Source: Sneathiella aquimaris (lineage in GTDB: Bacteria > Pseudomonadota > Alphaproteobacteria > Sneathiellales > Sneathiellaceae). From it: 64,000 nucleotides of DNA. The stretch lies in the NCBI RefSeq assembly GCF_026409565.1, contig NZ_CP112881.1, forward strand, positions 2,093,501-2,157,500, read 5' to 3'. Positions 63,910 to 64,000 of this stretch are shown here, one piece after another. Each line of letters begins with the position of its first letter. The stretch's first letter is position 1. The notes under the pieces are model-generated. The model saw only the letters and a list, made by a program, of their open reading frames with translations, was not told where the DNA came from and made no database searches. Position numbers and translations under genes: made by a program.

Positions 63910-64000
63910 CCATCGACCAATCGATCCGTATATATCAGCGAAAACCATTCGATGAAGGATTACCGTGATCTTCATCCGGTATCTTAAATACAGTCCGTCA

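Noticed and set aside
1-64000. CRISPR array, prophage, complete insertion sequence, toxin-antitoxin or secondary-metabolite cluster
   Set aside because: No regularly spaced repeats, integrase, phage structural gene, intact transposase or biosynthetic megasynthase was seen anywhere in the window.

Overview
The window reads as a chromosomal segment of a free-living alphaproteobacterium. By eye it is of moderate GC and very gene-dense. The supporting evidence is gene content and order: an rne-side amidase, then PBP1A and RF2; a zeta-type F1-ATPase inhibitor (DUF1476); purC-purS-purQ-purL followed by bolA and a monothiol glutaredoxin; sdhE overlapping mfd and facing recG; and an mltB-rlpA-dacA-tmk-holB-tatD-MBL run. 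The overall style resembles Rhodospirillales or Sneathiella-like bacteria, but that placement is an inference from gene order, not from a search. I see no prophage, complete insertion sequence, CRISPR array, plasmid gene or secondary-metabolite cluster.

Layout. 0.1-5.1 kb: cell-wall enzymes (AmiC-type amidase, PBP1A) and prfB with its programmed +1 frameshift. 5.1-8.9 kb: an extracytoplasmic solute-binding protein, a gene-poor AT-rich gap of about 0.9 kb, and a membrane gate-domain protein co-transcribed with a family IV esterase. 9.0-16.1 kb: the purine block on the minus strand (purC, purS, purQ, purL, bolA, grxD, and separately purB plus a GNAT), interrupted by the plus-strand DUF1476 gene. 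16.4-22.1 kb: a TetR regulator, the sfsA-map-radC group, a CinA-type protein plus an acyl-CoA ligase, and tRNA-Leu. 22.3-30.7 kb: a TetR gene with a striking pair of palindromes upstream, a DUF2855 protein, an MlaC-like plus Sel1 pair, tRNA-Lys, a periplasmic cyclophilin, an SDR, a large PAS histidine kinase and a DUF502 membrane protein. 30.7-37.6 kb: recG, sdhE, mfd, DUF2164 and a FrnE-type DsbA-like protein. 37.7-48.7 kb: an accessory-flavoured stretch with a degenerate PleD-like protein, an SDR, an Asp/Glu racemase relative, a flavin monooxygenase, small oxidoreductases, LysR and TetR regulators, a second orphan histidine kinase and two probable gene remnants. 49.1-56.4 kb: tRNA-Ser, then the tightly packed mltB-rlpA-dacA-tmk-holB-tatD-MBL-GNAT run. 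56.4-64 kb: small regulator/enzyme pairs (HxlR with a nitronate monooxygenase, MarR-GNAT with an EamA exporter, two alpha/beta hydrolases, a VOC protein and an Old Yellow Enzyme).

How it works together. The core runs serve peptidoglycan turnover (amidase, PBP1A, MltB, RlpA, DacA), de novo purine synthesis, DNA repair and replication (RecG, Mfd, RadC, HolB, Tmk), translation (RF2, Map, three tRNAs) and respiratory flavinylation (SdhE). The rest looks like environmental sensing and detoxification: several regulators lie next to redox enzymes or transporters, often with a clear inverted repeat nearby.

I did not find an obviously new multi-gene system. The best leads are the catalytically degenerate two-receiver/GGDEF protein, a hairpin terminator inside the pur operon, the twin 13-bp palindromes, a GNAT gene whose conserved N-terminus has no ordinary start codon, and two decayed genes in the 47-49 kb region.
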